Shown piece by piece: positions 17,252 to 24,995 of a stretch of DNA of 39,772 nucleotides. A program made the translations under genes and the position numbers. This DNA is from JANXSG01 sp038203935 (lineage in GTDB: Bacteria > Armatimonadota > Chthonomonadetes > Chthonomonadales > Chthonomonadaceae), in NCBI GenBank assembly GCA_038203935.1, contig JBBRDM010000022.1, positions 1-39,772 on the forward strand. The letters are read 5' to 3'. Each line of letters begins with the position of its first letter. Position 1 is the stretch's first letter. Under the pieces are notes generated by a model. The model saw only the letters and a program-made list of their open reading frames with translations, was not told the DNA's origin and did no database searches.

Positions 17252-19363
17252 TCACGATCGAGGGGTTCCATAGGATTCCCTCATTTTGACGTGAAGCTGT
17301 TCAATGAATGCGCGCCGCTGTTCCTGAGGCATCTCCGGTTCTTGTTGGAGAACCAGCTTCAGCTCGCGCATCGCTTGGTCTTTCCAATGCTTCTGTAGTT
17401 TGATAATACATGAGTTCAAACTAGCTTCTGTTAGCATCTCATTCGACAAGAGAAACTGTGAATCCTCCAACAGGTCATGAATAAAATAAGATAATTTTGA
17501 GTGATTTTTTTCCTCTGCTTCTTCATTCTGTCCTGAACCAGTTAAGACGGCCTCTTCTGGATTTTTCACCTCTTCCGCATAAGGATCGTCCAGAGGTTCA
17601 TTTTCATTATTTTCAATCTGTCGAATCAATTTTGATATATCAATGCTTCCATCCGGTTCTGCGGCAGTTTTTGAGATCAACGCATAAAAATCTCTGCCTG
17701 CATCCGTTATCAAATCTTCCTGCTTTAATCGACTGAGAATAAACAGGCGCCACTCTGAGGAGATGATTGCTCGAAGAAGTTCTCTTTCTGCTTTCTCCAC
17801 TCCCGTGAGCCTCACGGATCGAATCGGAGCTGAGGGCATTCCGATTGGACTGTCTGGAGAGGATTGGCCGGATGTGTTTTGATCTGGGCCGCCTTTTCGG
17901 ACAACCTGCCTTGTGTTCGGCCAGCGGCCCCAGCTATCCTTTGTCGAAGGCTCGTATCCTAATCCTGCCTGCGGCATATTTAGTGGAGATCGATTAGTTT
18001 TTTCAGTAAGTGGGTATCCTTGATTTCTAGGAGAGTTTGGCACAGTTTTGAGTGCAATCTGCGCAGCATCTGATAGAATTTCGCTGATAGCCCGGCTGAG
18101 ATCGTAGGCGGAAGCTGGATGAAGCCTTGCAATTCGAATCGCGTATTTATCGCGGTCTACCAGCGATTTGATTTTTGCCAGTACTGGAAGAAGCTCATGA
18201 AGCGCGGCTTCTTTACCGGTTTCCGTATTCAGATTATGTTTTTGTTGAATGAGCTCCATCTCGAACTCAACGCGAGAGATAGCTTGGTCGAGCGCACGCT
18301 GAAATCCAGCAGTATCCCCTTTGAGCAGCATGGAATCAGGGTCTTCGCCAGATGGCAGGCGTGCAATTAAAACCTTGGAATCAAAAATTTCCAGCGATTC
18401 CCACACTTCAGCCCCACGCAGTGTTGCTTTGATTCCTGCCGTATCGGCGTCGTAACAGATGGTGACATTGGGATTGTATCGCGCCAGAATTCGTGCGTGA
18501 TCTTCAGTAAGAGAGGTGCCCAGGGTTGCAACACACTGCTGAAATCCTGCCTGATGCGTGGTGATAACGTCGATGTAGCCTTCTACAAAAACGGCTGGTG
18601 TATCTGAATTGAGTTTTTTGCGGGCAAAACAGAGTCCGTAGAGTGTGCGCGATTTATCGAAAACCAGGGACTGATCGGAATTTATATATTTGGCAGGCTC
18701 GTCTCCCATAGCACGCCCCCCAAAGCCAACGATACGTCCATTGATATCATGAATTGGAAACATGAGACGATTGCAGAAGGTATCGTATATTCCGGAACCG
18801 GCGGGCTGCCTGGATCGGACAAGCCCCAGCCTGGCAGCCAGTTCAAGATCGGCATGCATATGCTGGAGGTGGGAGGTAAGTGCACCACGATCTGGGGGGG
18901 CGTAACCGAGGTCAAACTGGATTTGAGTCTCTTTTAAAATGCCACGATTGGCGAGATAATCTTTCGCATCGGAAGATTTACTGAGCCGTTCCTGATAAAA
19001 TCTCGCCGCAAGCTGATTCATTTCGAACATGCGCTCCCTCTCAGAAGCCTGCTCTTTACTGATTCCCTTACGTTCAAACTGAATTCCAGCGCGTCTCGCC
19101 AAAAATTCTAAACTATCGATAAACTCAAGATTTTCTTTTTTCTCGATAAATTTAAATACATCGCCACCCTCGCCGCAGGCCCAGCATTTATACATCTGCT
19201 TGTCTGGCGATACTCGGAAGGATGGCCGCTTGTCATCATGAAAGGGACATAGCCCAATCCATTCCTTACCCCTTCGAGTGAGGCGCATGTACTGGCTGAT
19301 AACAACGATAATATCGCTTCTAGCGCGTATATTTTCTCTTATATCTTGTAGATCACTTGCCAT
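17252..19363 (-). CDS. dnaG: DNA primase
   Basis: The replication primase; the start is set at the ATG at 19363 because family members begin close to the DIRENIRARSDI helix (a 13-residue extension to 19402 is possible but has no ribosome-binding site). The product is 703 residues. The CHC2 zinc ribbon uses Cys39, His42, Cys60 and Cys63. The catalytic core spans about 120-360, with the TOPRIM residues in FVEGYIDV (Glu261), CYDADTAG (Asp305/Asp307) and GEDPD. A Pro/Ser/Asn-rich, probably disordered linker (about 430-510) and an acidic stretch precede the C-terminal helicase-binding region, so the protein is about 100 residues longer than usual. It is co-transcribed with rpoD. Confidence 0.96.
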   Translation of the reverse strand: MASDLQDIRENIRARSDIIVVISQYMRLTRRGKEWIGLCPFHDDKRPSFRVSPDKQMYKCWACGEGGDVFKFIEKKENLEFIDSLEFLARRAGIQFERKGISKEQASERERMFEMNQLAARFYQERLSKSSDAKDYLANRGILKETQIQFDLGYAPPDRGALTSHLQHMHADLELAARLGLVRSRQPAGSGIYDTFCNRLMFPIHDINGRIVGFGGRAMGDEPAKYINSDQSLVFDKSRTLYGLCFARKKLNSDTPAVFVEGYIDVITTHQAGFQQCVATLGTSLTEDHARILARYNPNVTICYDADTAGIKATLRGAEVWESLEIFDSKVLIARLPSGEDPDSMLLKGDTAGFQRALDQAISRVEFEMELIQQKHNLNTETGKEAALHELLPVLAKIKSLVDRDKYAIRIARLHPASAYDLSRAISEILSDAAQIALKTVPNSPRNQGYPLTEKTNRSPLNMPQAGLGYEPSTKDSWGRWPNTRQVVRKGGPDQNTSGQSSPDSPIGMPSAPIRSVRLTGVEKAERELLRAIISSEWRLFILSRLKQEDLITDAGRDFYALISKTAAEPDGSIDISKLIRQIENNENEPLDDPYAEEVKNPEEAVLTGSGQNEEAEEKNHSKLSYFIHDLLEDSQFLLSNEMLTEASLNSCIIKLQKHWKDQAMRELKLVLQQEPEMPQEQRRAFIEQLHVKMRESYGTPRS

Positions 19364-19836
19364 AAAAATATTCTGCCTGAATGATGCGCTGCCATAATTC
19401 ACAGATTGCGGTGCGAATTATCGATCTGGAATCGTGAAGTCCGTTTAGTTGTGACACGGCACTAAAGTACCAGTCTGCGTTTGCGGAGACCCTCTTCGGT
19501 CTAAGCTCCCTGCATGGGCTGATTTATGTATTTCTATCTACCATCATGATGATTTGCAGAGAGCAAAAGTGTCGTTGTTGTCGATGCCTAAGTGATTTTC
19601 ATGGTTCTAAGAATGGAACAGAATAGAATATTTTATCGAAAATCAGCCTGTACACGGAGCCTAATCAGTCGAAGATGGGCTTCGCAAATCCAGACATGCG
19701 TTTTAACACAGCGTGCTAAATGGGCTTCGCAAATCCAGACCCGAGATTCAGCCCGGGTATTAACCGTCCGCAGAACGGTTGATCGCAGGCCTACCAGACG
19801 AGTGCGTCCGTGCCTAGAAACAATTTCCTGCCAACC
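19364..19836. other. Intergenic region with direct repeat and small hairpins
   Basis: This 473-nt non-coding region lies between the M32 peptidase stop and dnaG. It contains an exact 21-nt direct repeat (19675-19695, 19720-19740) and a hairpin with arms AACCGT/ACGGTT (19762-19780). It also has a CCCG/CGGG hairpin just before that, a palindrome CATCATGATG near 19542, and an AGACC/GGTCT hairpin (19487-19502) in what would be the dnaG leader. I found no tRNA, RNase P, SRP or tmRNA signature and no credible small gene. Confidence 0.55.
19675..19740. repeat. Two exact 21-nt direct repeats, 24-nt spacer
   Basis: The copies at 19675-19695 and 19720-19740 are identical and read ATGGGCTTCGC followed by AAATCCAGAC. 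The spacing is 45 nt start to start. Only two copies are present and the spacer is unrelated to them. Confidence 0.8.
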
Positions 19837-21342
19837 CTACAAACTGTATATGTCGGTGTATTTTTTATTCAGGTATTCAACGTAATATTTGGATGTGAGC
19901 GGTTCGCCAGTTGCCTTCTGTATAAGTTCACCAGGGAGATATTTCCTGCCGTACTGATGCACATTTTCTCGCAGCCAGTTCAGCAGAGGAGCAAACTCGC
20001 CCTGTTCAATCTTGCTATCTATGTCCGGAACCGCTTTCGAAGCAGAGTTCCAAAGTTGAGCAGATAGAAGATTTCCTATTGAATAAGTTGGGAAATAAGC
20101 TATCAGTCCGCAGGACCAGTGAATGTCCTGCAGCACCCCTTCCGAATCATTAGAAGGGCAAATTCCCAAATATTCCTGCATTTTTGCATTCCATGCATCA
20201 GGAAGGTCTTTGACAGCAAGTTTGCGGGTAAGCAGGTCGCATTCCAGTTCAAATCTAAGCAAAATATGCAGATTATACGTGACCTCGTCTGCTTCCACAC
20301 GAATTAGAGAGGGTGATACCATGTTCACTGCGCGATAGTAGCCCTCTGCATCTACTGTAGACATGGCTTCAGGGAAGGTCGACTTGAGCATAGGCAGTAG
20401 AAATTTGGAAAAGGAACGGCTTCGACCTACCTGGTTTTCCCATAAGCGGGATTGGCTCTCGTGCACTCCAAGCGATACTCCACCCGCGAGTGAGGTCGCT
20501 TCATAAGAAATTGGCGATCCCTGCTCATACATTGCATGGCCGGCTTCGTGCATCGAGGCATACACGGCCTGATTAAGGAATTCGGTATTATATCGCGTGG
20601 TGATTCGCACATCATCTCTGGAGAAATTGGTACAGAATGGATGTGCAGCTTCGTCCTGCCTCCCCCGATCCGTATCGTAACCAATGGCCGAAACAATTTG
20701 CAGCGTTAATGCTTTCTGCTTTTCTACCGCAAAATCTCCTCGAATCGGGCTGTCGTCCACGGGATTTTTACTATTGGCAATAGCTCTCGTGAGCTCTACC
20801 AAATGTGGTTTCATGTCGGTAAACATTGCCGCCACATCACTCTGTTTCGCGCCTGTCTCATATGCATCCAGCAGTGCATCGTACACATGCTCTTTATACC
20901 CAAGACACTCTGCCTGCTGAAGAGATAGATCAATCATTTTGTCGAGCGCAGGTGCAAATGCAGCAAAATCATTCGATTTTCTGGCATTGATCCATATCTC
21001 CTGAGAAAGAGAAGTGTGGCGCGCAATCTCGGAAACAAGCTCTGCTGGAAGTTTTGTTTCTCTGTCGAAATCGTGACGAAGCACAGCGAGCATACGCACG
21101 TCGTCACTATCACCATCCATCCCCTTAAGATCTTCCTCAGATTTGGACAAAAGGGAACCGGTCTCTTGCGAGGTGAACATTTCGTGTGTGATCTGCCTCA
21201 TGGCAGCGGAATGTTCTGAACGTGACTCAGCGCCCCCTTTGGGCATATAAGTCTGCTGATCCCAATCCAAAAGTGCCGAAGTCTGGCCAAGCCGGCTTAT
21301 CAGTGCAATACGAGTTTTTAGCTGCGAAAGATTCTCACTCAT
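19837..21342 (-). CDS. M32 family metallocarboxypeptidase (Taq type)
   Basis: A 501-residue cytoplasmic zinc carboxypeptidase, the usual length of the family. All diagnostic motifs are present: HPF (234-236), DVRITTRY (244-251), the zinc site HEAGH (265-269) and HESQSRLWEN (294-303), whose Glu supplies the third ligand. The N-terminal helix SALLDWDQQTYMPKGGA is also typical. It releases C-terminal residues from peptides, generally sparing proline. The start has AGGAGC six bases upstream. It follows the foldase gene after 46 nt and is probably co-transcribed with it. No terminator was found after the stop. Confidence 0.96.
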   Translation of the reverse strand: MSENLSQLKTRIALISRLGQTSALLDWDQQTYMPKGGAESRSEHSAAMRQITHEMFTSQETGSLLSKSEEDLKGMDGDSDDVRMLAVLRHDFDRETKLPAELVSEIARHTSLSQEIWINARKSNDFAAFAPALDKMIDLSLQQAECLGYKEHVYDALLDAYETGAKQSDVAAMFTDMKPHLVELTRAIANSKNPVDDSPIRGDFAVEKQKALTLQIVSAIGYDTDRGRQDEAAHPFCTNFSRDDVRITTRYNTEFLNQAVYASMHEAGHAMYEQGSPISYEATSLAGGVSLGVHESQSRLWENQVGRSRSFSKFLLPMLKSTFPEAMSTVDAEGYYRAVNMVSPSLIRVEADEVTYNLHILLRFELECDLLTRKLAVKDLPDAWNAKMQEYLGICPSNDSEGVLQDIHWSCGLIAYFPTYSIGNLLSAQLWNSASKAVPDIDSKIEQGEFAPLLNWLRENVHQYGRKYLPGELIQKATGEPLTSKYYVEYLNKKYTDIYSL

Positions 21343-21388
21343 ACAAGCTCCTATTTAAGTGATTTGTAAATATGGGATATTAACAACG

Positions 21389-22405
21389 TCATGGTTTTTT
21401 GGGTTCGCCAATAAGGTTCTGATAGCCGGGGATGTTAATCTTAATGACGGACTGTTTTCTGAAATCAGCAATTTTTTTATCAGCAACCTGATAACCGCCG
21501 GCTCTTTCCAATAGTGCAACACGTTCTACCTGAGTTTTAACTTCCGAATAGGGGTGCACAATTTCGGCTTCTTTACTGATGAGCTTTACAAAAAACCAGA
21601 GATTTGCCTTAGGTTTTCCCGGTCCCGCATCTACCTCGAGCTTGATAGGAGTGCTTACTTCGCCGATCTTCATCGTTTGAACCGTGGTTTCAATTGCGGG
21701 TGGAAGGCCATTGTTTTTAGCATTGATTAGGCCCAATTGGCCGCCGTTTGCTTTCGTACGGGTGTCTTCAGAATAGGTGGCAACCACCTCGGCAAAAGTC
21801 TTGCCTGCAGTAAATGCTGCCTGGATTTTAGGCAGATCGTCTGCCTTGCTGGTTCTAAGAATCGCGAGTCCCCAGCGTTCGGGAGTAGTGTAGCTGGCGA
21901 GGTGTGATTTGTAGTAAGTTTCGGCATCTGCAGGGCCTAATGTAGCGCTGTTGGTTGCAACATTAAAGCGAGCTCTGTCCACACGTACTTCGGAGCGCAG
22001 ATCGTTCTCGGTAATAATACCACTGGTGATCGCCTGCATGATATTGGGCTGCTTTTTGAGGGTGGCGACATCGGTATTAATGTCTGCGTCGGAAGGAAGA
22101 TTTGTAGTTTTTGCCGCCCACTGCAGCAGCAGATGCTCGTTGATTAGATTATTCATCACAATCTGTCCGGCGAGATCAGGACGCATTTGCACCGGGTTGG
22201 TGGAAACTAGAAAATCCTGAGCGCCTACGCGCTGCAGCCGGCTGTAGAATTCGGATGCTGGTACCGAATCTCCATTTACAACCAGCACTATGGAATCAAG
22301 GCTTGCCTGAGCGGAAGAGGCAGTACATCCACTGCTGAAAAGCCCGGCCGCCAATGGCACTATTAAAATATGATTTAACATGGTTTGAATGAATCGTTGT
22401 TTCAT
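21389..22405 (-). CDS. Exported parvulin-like peptidyl-prolyl isomerase
   Basis: A 338-residue PrsA/SurA-type foldase. The N-terminus has a basic and hydrophobic signal ending LFSSGC, a weak lipobox (Ser instead of Leu at -3), so it is probably a lipoprotein but could be Sec-cleaved. A SurA-N-like helical domain (about 40-150: VVNGDSVPASEFYSRLQ, LINEHLLLQWA) precedes the parvulin domain (about 168-290: RWGLAILRTSK, FAEVVATYSEDTRTKANGGQ, LGLINAKNNGLPPAIE). The segment KTFAEVVATYSED...NGGQLG is the family signature. It assists folding of exported proteins. A GGGAGG lies five bases before the ATG. The M32 gene follows. Confidence 0.9.
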   Translation of the reverse strand: MKQRFIQTMLNHILIVPLAAGLFSSGCTASSAQASLDSIVLVVNGDSVPASEFYSRLQRVGAQDFLVSTNPVQMRPDLAGQIVMNNLINEHLLLQWAAKTTNLPSDADINTDVATLKKQPNIMQAITSGIITENDLRSEVRVDRARFNVATNSATLGPADAETYYKSHLASYTTPERWGLAILRTSKADDLPKIQAAFTAGKTFAEVVATYSEDTRTKANGGQLGLINAKNNGLPPAIETTVQTMKIGEVSTPIKLEVDAGPGKPKANLWFFVKLISKEAEIVHPYSEVKTQVERVALLERAGGYQVADKKIADFRKQSVIKINIPGYQNLIGEPKKP

Positions 22406-22553
22406 CTAAGCCTCCCCGCCAGTTTAGGTGAATGCATAACCTACAGATTACCCTAGTTCGATAACCATACACACTATTCCTACCTGAAAGTATTTTCAAA
22501 ATCCCCGTATCTCTTCCAGTGTCTTCACCCGCAGGAAATCAGGAATAACTACT

Positions 22554-22604
22554 GTGGGAGGATGAACTAATACTTTATTTTTATACTACCTTTCATCCAC
22601 CCGC
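22554..22604. repeat. Inverted repeat with 25-nt loop
   Basis: The arms GTGGGAGGATGAA (22554-22566) and TTCATCCACCCGC (22592-22604) pair with one A-A mismatch and one G-T pair, around an AT-rich loop. No downstream plus-strand gene uses it as a leader. On the minus strand it would lie upstream of, or in, the foldase leader. Confidence 0.5.
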
Positions 22605-22676
22605 TTTATCTCAGTCCTCGCAGGCCGATTGAAGCCATTCGGAAGCGTTGAAATATAGTTTCTTTAACAATTTAAG

Positions 22677-22716
22677 AAAGCCATTATCTATGAGAGTCAC
22701 AGATAGTGGCTTTTTT
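22677..22716. terminator. Terminator-like hairpin after the ABC importer operon
   Basis: A 13-bp stem (22677-22689 with 22701-22713, one G-T pair) surrounds an 11-nt loop. On the plus strand it is followed by TTTTTT (22711-22716), and on the minus strand by TTTCTTAAATT. The simplest reading is the terminator of the ABC operon ending at 22764, but the better T-run faces the plus strand, where no gene precedes it. Confidence 0.65.
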
Positions 22717-22763
22717 CATGCCGGGCAGCAAAGTATTTTAAGAATGAAATGGGTGGCATCGCA

Positions 22764-24137
22764 CTATTTCCAGTTGGGTGAGTAGTGCTTGCCTGTACTT
22801 TCTTCATACCGCTTTTGAAGATTTGGCTGTCGTTCCAGATTAATACGAATCTGTTTATCTAACTGAACGGTCAGCGTTTGCAGCGCCTGAGCAGGAGTTA
22901 AAATCTGGTTGTCAGTTTTATCTACAAACTCCTGCATCCATCGAGAAACGGTGATGTCATCTATATAGGGACTGGAATTCAATACGCGAGCATTTTTTAC
23001 TGCTTTCAGGAATGAATCATGGAATGCGGGATCTGGAACTGACTCATTCGCGAGCGCGTTTCCGGACACAGCAACCTCTGGATTCGGCGGAAGGGAATCT
23101 CCATCCTCTACGATCATTCGGCTGTATTCCGGACTAGCTAAAAACTGCAGGAATTTTAAAGCAGCATCCCGGTGTTTGCTTTTCGCATTTATCCCCGCGG
23201 CCCGGCTCACTGCTATGCTAGACGAAGGATGGTCTTTAAGCCTCGGAACAACTATGGACCCTAGCGCCCCCTTCAGATTTGGATAGTTAGGCACCTGAAC
23301 AATATACCAGCGGCCTACGAATATCATCGCCGCTTTGCCCTCATTGAACCAGTTGAGCGCGCCGCTGCCCCAGCCGCCCTGTGATGAGATTGCAGAGCTG
23401 TCTGCTGGTGTGGATATAACATGATATTTATAGATAAGATCGTAGTATTGCTGCAGTGCTTGAATCGCTTCCCGTGAATTCAAAATGCAATGCAGTCCAT
23501 CGCTGGAAAAGATATTGCTTCCGGTGCCTGCCATCAGATCTTTGAAAAACGCTACATTGCTCCAGTTGGCAACTGCCAGATGTTTCTCGCCACTTTTAGA
23601 TGGTTTTTCGATTAATTCTTTGGATATTCGCACAAAATCATCGTAATTCCAGTCGGGCGGTGGATAAGAAACGCCATGATCATCAAATATTTTTTTATTA
23701 TATATCACCGCATCCACGGTAACATTGCAGGGAAACCGGTACTGTTTCCCTTCTATTTCCAGGCTATCCTTGATGGCAGAGTAAGTTTGAGATGAATCAA
23801 ATCCCATCTGTTTTGCATATGGTGTTAAATCCAGCAATATTCCCGCGCCTACCAGAGAATTCATGGTATTCTGCTGCAGATCGATAATGTCAGGTCCAGA
23901 ATCGGTCACACAACGCACAAGCAGCTTGGTGATGTCGCCATCCTGAGGGTCAACGGTGAGAGCAATTCCGGGATATGTTTTGTTGAATAGAGTTGTCTGT
24001 GCCGTCCTGGCTGGATTTGGGTCCGTACCCCACGTGATATGAATCGTGCTGTCCTCTTTCGGCTTAATCAAAGAGGTTTGTGCTGCAATGTACATAATCA
24101 GGGAGATCAGGCCGGCAATTAGAAATGCTTGTTTCAT
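22764..24137 (-). CDS. ABC importer extracellular solute-binding protein (family 1)
   Basis: A 457-residue sugar-type binding protein. A short hydrophobic N-terminal segment (about 4-20) is either a signal peptide or an anchor; there is no clear lipobox. The fold is recognisable from IHITWGTDPNPARTAQ, LLVRCVTDSGPDIIDLQ, GILLDLTPYAKQMG, YRFPCNVTVDAVIYNKKIFD, WFNEGKAAMIFVGRWYI and HRDAALKFLQFLASPEYSRM. It belongs with the MalE/UgpB group, which binds oligosaccharides or glycerophosphodiesters; the ligand is not readable. It is the last gene of the operon, starting 3 nt after the permease stop, with AAAGGG as its ribosome-binding site. Confidence 0.92.
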   Translation of the reverse strand: MKQAFLIAGLISLIMYIAAQTSLIKPKEDSTIHITWGTDPNPARTAQTTLFNKTYPGIALTVDPQDGDITKLLVRCVTDSGPDIIDLQQNTMNSLVGAGILLDLTPYAKQMGFDSSQTYSAIKDSLEIEGKQYRFPCNVTVDAVIYNKKIFDDHGVSYPPPDWNYDDFVRISKELIEKPSKSGEKHLAVANWSNVAFFKDLMAGTGSNIFSSDGLHCILNSREAIQALQQYYDLIYKYHVISTPADSSAISSQGGWGSGALNWFNEGKAAMIFVGRWYIVQVPNYPNLKGALGSIVVPRLKDHPSSSIAVSRAAGINAKSKHRDAALKFLQFLASPEYSRMIVEDGDSLPPNPEVAVSGNALANESVPDPAFHDSFLKAVKNARVLNSSPYIDDITVSRWMQEFVDKTDNQILTPAQALQTLTVQLDKQIRINLERQPNLQKRYEESTGKHYSPNWK

Positions 24138-24140
24138 ACT

Positions 24141-24995
24141 TTAACCCTTTACACCGCCGAGCTGAAGACCGTTCACCATAAATTTTTGAAATACTACAAA
24201 TAGGATAATCAAGGGGACTATATTGAGAACCGTAGCAGCCATGATCAGTTCCGTCTGCTTGCCATAACTGCTGTTCAGAGCCAGCATTCCAACCGGCATC
24301 GGAAAAAGCTGATCGTCATTCAGCAGAATCAGCGGCCAGAAGAATGACTGATAAGAACCTAAAAAAGTGAGAATGGTGAGCGCAATAAGGCCGGGCCGAG
24401 TCAGGGGCATGACCACTTCCCAGAATATCTGCCATGGATTTGCTCCATCAATAGTAGCTGCTTCATCCAGAGCAGGGGAAACGGAGAGCATGAACTGCCG
24501 AAGTAAAAAGGTTCCAAAAGCACTAAATGCAGAGGAAATGATCAGGCCGTGATATGTATTCAAAAAATGGAGCCATACGAGTATCTGGAAATTCGGTATC
24601 ATCAGCACGACACCGGGAATCATCATGGTTGCCAGATAGCAAAGAAAAACGGTATCGCGTCCCTTCCACTTCAGCCTGGCGAATGCGAAAGCCGCCATGG
24701 CGCTGGTAAGTACCTGGAGAAAAGTAGTTGAGAAGGCAATCAAAAGGCTGTTGAAGTACCAACGGCCAAATTTCAGATCGAGTTTTTTGTGAGTTACAGG
24801 ATCAGGAGATATATTCAGAATGATGGGATAGTTGCTTAATCTCGGATGTTCAGGAACAATCTGTGGGTGCTCTACTTCGTTGTGTGGTTTGAACGAGGCG
24901 CTGACCATCCAAACGAAAGGCAGCGATATAGTGAGGCCCACCACACTCAGTAAAAATAGTCTCCAAAGATAGCTTGTGCCGGATCGTTTTTTCAT
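24141..24995 (-). CDS. ABC sugar permease, MalG/UgpE type
   Basis: This 284-residue inner-membrane permease has about six helices. Typical landmarks are SLPFVWMVSASFKPHNEV at the N-terminus, the FNSLLIAFSTTFLQVLTSAM helix and the cytoplasmic EAA loop EAATIDGANPWQIFWEVVMP (ATPase coupling site). The family C-terminus is QKFMVNGLQLGGVKG, close to the classical QRyfvkGltaGAVKG. Its ATG overlaps the TGA of the upstream permease by one base, so translation is coupled. The operon has no ATPase gene, so a shared MsmX/UgpC-like ATPase elsewhere is likely. Confidence 0.95.
   Translation of the reverse strand: MKKRSGTSYLWRLFLLSVVGLTISLPFVWMVSASFKPHNEVEHPQIVPEHPRLSNYPIILNISPDPVTHKKLDLKFGRWYFNSLLIAFSTTFLQVLTSAMAAFAFARLKWKGRDTVFLCYLATMMIPGVVLMIPNFQILVWLHFLNTYHGLIISSAFSAFGTFLLRQFMLSVSPALDEAATIDGANPWQIFWEVVMPLTRPGLIALTILTFLGSYQSFFWPLILLNDDQLFPMPVGMLALNSSYGKQTELIMAATVLNIVPLIILFVVFQKFMVNGLQLGGVKG

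Larger units (their letters stand above)
22406..22763. other. Intergenic region with two strong hairpins
   Basis: This 358-nt region lies between the ABC operon end and the foldase start. It carries a 13-pair stem with one mismatch (22554-22604) and a terminator-like hairpin (22677-22716). No coding sequence with a ribosome-binding site was found. The foldase promoter probably lies near 22450-22500 but has no good consensus. Confidence 0.55.

Noticed and set aside
19675..19740. Repeat-spacer-repeat resembling a minimal CRISPR
   Set aside because: There are only two 21-nt copies with one spacer, the repeat is not CRISPR-like in length, and no cas genes are present.
19592..19885. Open frame of 97 codons on the plus strand with a repeated WASQIQT peptide
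   Set aside because: The peptide repeat is just the translated DNA direct repeat. There is no ribosome-binding site and it runs into the M32 gene on the other strand.
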